Of a stretch of DNA of 64,000 nucleotides, positions 59,801-64,000 are shown one piece after another. The DNA comes from Monilinia fructicola (Eukaryota > Ascomycota > Leotiomycetes > Helotiales > Sclerotiniaceae), in the NCBI GenBank assembly GCA_008692225.1, contig VICG01000013.1, positions 2,137,685-2,201,684 of the forward strand. The letters run 5' to 3'. The position numbers were made by a program, and so were the translations under genes. Positions within the stretch are counted from its first letter, which is position 1; every line of letters begins with the position of its first letter. The notes beneath the pieces were generated by a model, which did no database searches, was not told where the DNA came from, and saw only the letters and a program-made list of their open reading frames with translations.

Positions 59801-61879
59801 ATATTTATCTTTAAAAGTTTTAAAGATTTTATTATTATATATAGTTTTAGTTGATTCTTTTTATAAATATATTAAATATTTTAAATATAAAATTTAATTA
59901 TAATTTAATAAATCCTTATTTATTTTATATTAATTAATGTTTTTTAAATACTAAAGACTCTTAATTATATTTTAAAGGATTTTGCTAAAAACTTTATTTT
60001 CTATTAATTTAAATCTTTAAAAATATTGATAATTAATTATTGATATTATTCAAAAATTTATAAAAGAAAATATTAATTACAATATTTTAGTTATTAAAAA
60101 GAATAAAAGCTTTAATATTCTTTGTTTTATATAGAAAGATAATTTCAAAAGTTAAAAGTTTAATATTAATTAATATTAAATTAATTATTAAAAAAGCTTT
60201 TTAATAATAATTAATTGATTAAATAATAAAAATAAATTAAATCGATTTATAATTAATAAATATTATTTGTTAATTACTAATATTAATTATTGAAATATTA
60301 TGTATTAATTTAAGAATCTATTAAAAATGAAATCTCAATTTATATTTTTTAATTGAAACATTATCATTTTCAATAGAAATTAAATTAATAAATTATTTAT
60401 TCTTTTAAAATTTAATTATTATTTAATTTTCTAATACTTAGAATAATATTAAATATAAAGCTAAAATATTTGATTTAAACGTTCTTAAATTTCAAAATCT
60501 AAAGGTTTAAAATTATATTAATAATTTTAAATTGAAATCTTTTTTAAATAATAAAAATAAGATTATTATATTTTACCTCTTTAAATTTGAAATTATATAA
60601 TTAGCTAATTATTTGAATTATTTTTATTACTATTAGAATTTATTTGATAATAAGAAAAATGAAATTTTTTTATTCCTTTCTTAATATTTTAAATAATTTT
60701 TATAATATTATTGTTTGTAACTCTACTTTTAAAAAAAAGGATTAATTATTTCAATATTCGTTTAGTTATATATTATAAATTTTATTAGTTTTTTATAAAA
60801 TTCCTTTAAGGATTTAATTAAAATGGCCAAAATTTCAATTTTAATAAATTTTTTTTTTAAAATAAATTAAAAAAGAATAATAAATTAAATGATTTTGATT
60901 TTAATTAAATAAAATTAAAAAAATATTTAAGGGAAAAATTATATATAAACAATATATTATTAATTTATACTTAAATAATATTATAACTAAATATTATTTA
61001 TTAAATTAGGAATTATGTAATTTATATTTTAATAAGCAAAATATTATACAAATTGAAATGAATAATATAAAGAAAAGACAAATGGAATTCAAAAATAAAT
61101 TATTTTCAATTATAAATATATTATTTAAAATATATTTAAATAATTATATTTTTTATTTCTTTAATAAAAAATATATATAAAATTATGTAATTAAAGATTA
61201 TTTATTAAAGAATTATATTAATTAAAATAAATATAATAATGCTAATTTTATTAATAACAAAATCAAAGAATTTAAATAATTCAAAATTCAATTAATTATT
61301 AATAGCTATTATTTTTCTTACCTTTTTCCTATAAAAATATATAAGATTATAAAACAAAAATTAAATATTAAAGATTGTTTTTTTCCAAATTCATTTTTAA
61401 TATCAATTAATCATTTTCTTTAAATTAAAAGATATATTATACGAAAAAAAATTATTAAAAACCTTTTTTAATTCTAAATTTTTAAATTACTTGGTTTGAT
61501 AATTTTTTATTGAATATCAAAATCAATTTTATTATCAAGTTTTTTAATAAATTTAAATTCGAAAAAAATAAATACAGATGTTATATATAATTTATACTTT
61601 TTATTAAATAGTATAAATTTATTTAATATTTAAGATTATTTTAAATAATTAATATTTAAAATAATAAAATTGAAATGTATAAATCAAAAGGTTTATTTAT
61701 TAAAAGAATTATAATCTTTAATATTATAATTTAAATATAAATAACCTACATTTTAATTTACAATATTGAAATAATTAATTCGAATATTATTTATATATAT
61801 ATATTTTATTATTTAAATCTAAAGTGTAAGAAATATATATTAAATAATCTTTACTAATAAAGAAAATAAAAAATGAATT

Positions 61880-62480
61880 TTAAATAAATTATATATTAAA
61901 TATTTATTCAATAGAAAATAGATTATAAATAGATTATATATTGAATATTTATTTAATAAAAAATAGATTCTATATTGAATATTTATTTAATAAAAAATAG
62001 ATTATAAATAAATTATATATTGAATATTTATTCAATAAAAAATAGATTATAAATAAATTATATAATAAATATTTATTGAATAGAAAATAGATTATAAATA
62101 GATTATATATTAAGTATTTATTTAATAGAAAATAGATTATGAATAGATTATATATTGAATATTTATTTAATAAAAATGAATTATAAATAGATTATATAAT
62201 AAATAAATAATTAATAGAAAATAAATTATAAATAGACTATATAATAAGTAAATACTTAATAGAAAATGAATTATAAATAAATTATATAATAAATAAATAA
62301 TTAATAGAAAATAAATTATAAATAGATTATATAATAAGTAAATATTTAATAGAAAATAAATTATAAATAAATTATATATTAAATATTTATTTAATAGAAA
62401 ATAAATTATAAATAAATTAAATATAATAAGTAAATAATTAATAAAAATAAATTATAAATAGATTATATAATAAGTATTTA
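61880..62480. repeat. 45-bp subterminal satellite
   Basis: About 13 head-to-tail copies of a 45-bp unit of the form AATAGAAAATAAATTATAAA then TAGATTATATAATAAG then TAAATATTT. Spacing was checked at 62303 to 62348 (45 bases). Copies differ mainly in T/A/C transitions. Lies 1.4-2 kb from the telomere array. Confidence 0.85.
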
Positions 62481-63419
62481 TTTAATAAAAAAATAAATTA
62501 AAAATAAATTTTATAATTAAATAATTATATATTATATAGAATGTATTAATTATTATTAATAGGAATTAAAACGAAAAAACGAATTATAATATATAATAAA
62601 TTTAATATTAATTAGATTATATATTATAATATATATATAATTATATAAAATATTAATTTAGCTTTATTTTATATAATAAATATTTATATGTGTAAAATAT
62701 TTTATCAAAAATTATTTATTTTATTAAATCAATTATATGATAAAATCTTAATAATAAGGAGTTTATAAATATATATATAAGGTATACTTTTTAAAGTTTA
62801 TTAATATTTTCTATATATTAATCGTAGTATATATATGAAATTTAAAATAGATTAATTAAATTTTAAATTAATTAATATAAAAGTTTATTAATAAATAAAA
62901 GCTTATCGAATATTAAAATTTCATTAATAATTATTTTATACGTAAAATAATTTATTAAAAAAATATTTTTTATACAAAATCAATTATATATTATTAATCT
63001 TATGCTAAAAATCCTATAGGTATATGATGGGATAGGCTAAAAATACTATTCAAGGGTGATATTATATTTTAAGCTTTTAATAAATTATTAGTATTTATTT
63101 TATTTAAATTTTAATATTATATTATTATAAATTAAATAATTCAATTATAATAATATAAGTATATTATACCCTATTAGTTATTTAATTTTAAATGATTTTT
63201 CATTAAATTATAGAATATAATATACTAGATTTCTTTTTTTAAGTTTTTATATTAATATATATAAATAAATATATATATTTATTATATAGGTTTAAAATTA
63301 AAATTTAAATATAGTATTTTAAAGAATCTAATTAAATTATTATTAATTATATAGATGAGTATATAAAATTAATATTTAACTTTAATATAAAAATTAAGAA
63401 TGTTTTTATTATATATTAA

Positions 63420-63840
63420 ATTTAAGGGATTATTCTAAGGATATTTCAAAGGCTATTTAAAAAGTTATATATTAAATTCGAAGGATTATTAAAAGAATTA
63501 TTCTTATTAATATACATTGAATTTAAAGAGCTTTTTAAAGGCTATTTCAAAAATTATTTAAAGCTATTTAAAAGATTATATATTAAATTCAAAAAAACTA
63601 TTTAAAAAACTATTCTTATTAATATATATTGAATTTAAGGGATTATTCCAAGAGTTATTCTAAGGGCTATTCCAAAGATTTTTTAGAAAGCTATTTAAAG
63701 GTTTATACATTAAATTCAAAAATTATTTAAAAAATTATTCTTTTTATATATATTAAATTCAAAGAACTATTCCTATTATTTTATATAAATTTAAAGGACC
63801 ATTATATTAAATTCAAAAGTTATTTAAAGGATTATATATA
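63420..63840. repeat. Imperfect telomere-proximal repeats
   Basis: Several imperfect copies of a block containing TATATTAAATTCAAA, GGATTATT, GGCTATT and ATTCTTATTAATATA, spaced roughly 80-130 bases apart. The order of sub-blocks varies, so the unit is only loosely defined. Confidence 0.6.
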
Positions 63841-63920
63841 TTATTTTAAATGTTACAAATTTTATACTTAATTTTATCAAATTATAAATACTTACACTTT
63901 ATAAATACAAGTTTATATAC

Positions 63921-64000
63921 TTAGGGTTAGGGTTAGGGTTAGGGTTAGGGTTAGGGTTAGGGTTAGGGTTAGGGTTAGGGTTAGGGTTAGGGTTAGGGTT
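63921..64000 (+). repeat. Telomere, (TTAGGG)n
   Basis: Thirteen full TTAGGG units plus two bases, running to the last base of the window with no variant repeat. The G-rich strand points 5' to 3' toward the end, the orientation of a right-hand chromosome terminus. The true length is unknown because the window or assembly stops here. Confidence 0.99.

Larger units (their letters stand above)
52859..63920. other. AT-rich, RIP-like, gene-free subtelomere
   Basis: About 11 kb of roughly 80-90% A+T with frequent stop codons in all frames and no open frame above about 60 codons. GC dinucleotides and CpG are nearly absent except in three hairpin cores. In filamentous ascomycetes this pattern is the product of RIP acting on repeats and is usually heterochromatin. 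Between about 56,830 and 61,850 I see no tandem structure and no readable gene. Whatever elements were there are mutated beyond reading by eye. Confidence 0.85.

Noticed and set aside
57000..61800. Possible reverse transcriptase or telomere-linked helicase relic in the desert
   Set aside because: Expected by analogy with other fungal ends, but no frame or motif is readable by eye after the AT drift.

Overview
The window is a chromosome end from a filamentous ascomycete. The last 80 bases are an uninterrupted TTAGGG array running outward on the + strand. It is preceded by about 11 kb of extremely AT-rich, gene-free DNA that looks like RIP (repeat-induced point mutation) product. The genes have short introns (45-100 bp, one 336 bp) with CTRAY-type branch sites. 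The gene families (2EXR, AA5 galactose oxidase, DyP peroxidase, App1-like DUF2183, GH47, RBR ligases) suggest a leotiomycete, probably near Sclerotiniaceae such as Botrytis or Sclerotinia. That placement is inference; no species was identified.

Layout. 1-9.6 kb is gene-poor: one F-box gene, two decayed unrecognised genes with Q/R-to-stop changes, and an AT-rich island carrying two adjacent terminal-inverted-repeat elements. 9.6-25.8 kb is ordinary gene space: an AT-hook/C2H2 protein, a one-TM protein, two adjacent pseudogenes (an RBR E3 ligase and an unknown gene), the F-actin capping protein alpha subunit, cytochrome b5, a RING protein and an MFS drug transporter with a GC-AG intron. 25.8-38.6 kb holds a broken RING gene with an in-gene satellite, a secreted nitrilase-like enzyme and two small secreted cysteine-containing proteins, one broken. 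38.6-46.8 kb holds a GH47 protein lacking most catalytic carboxylates, a secreted CBM32-galactose oxidase and a DyP peroxidase. 46.8-52 kb holds an App1/DUF2183 gene with a one-base frameshift and a 2EXR protein. At 52.81 kb a perfect 49-bp palindrome marks the start of the subtelomeric desert. The desert contains a 19-bp satellite, three direct copies of a 0.8-1.1 kb repeat each headed by a GC-rich hairpin, a 45-bp satellite and the telomere.

How the genes fit together. The GH47, galactose oxidase and DyP genes are neighbours, convergent then divergent. Galactose oxidase makes hydrogen peroxide and DyP consumes it, so a small sugar/redox neighbourhood is plausible but unproven. Inactivated genes are frequent. 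Several carry stops of the kind C-to-T transitions create, and others carry small indels, consistent with a fast-evolving subtelomere. Housekeeping genes (capping protein, cytochrome b5) sit intact more than 40 kb from the end.
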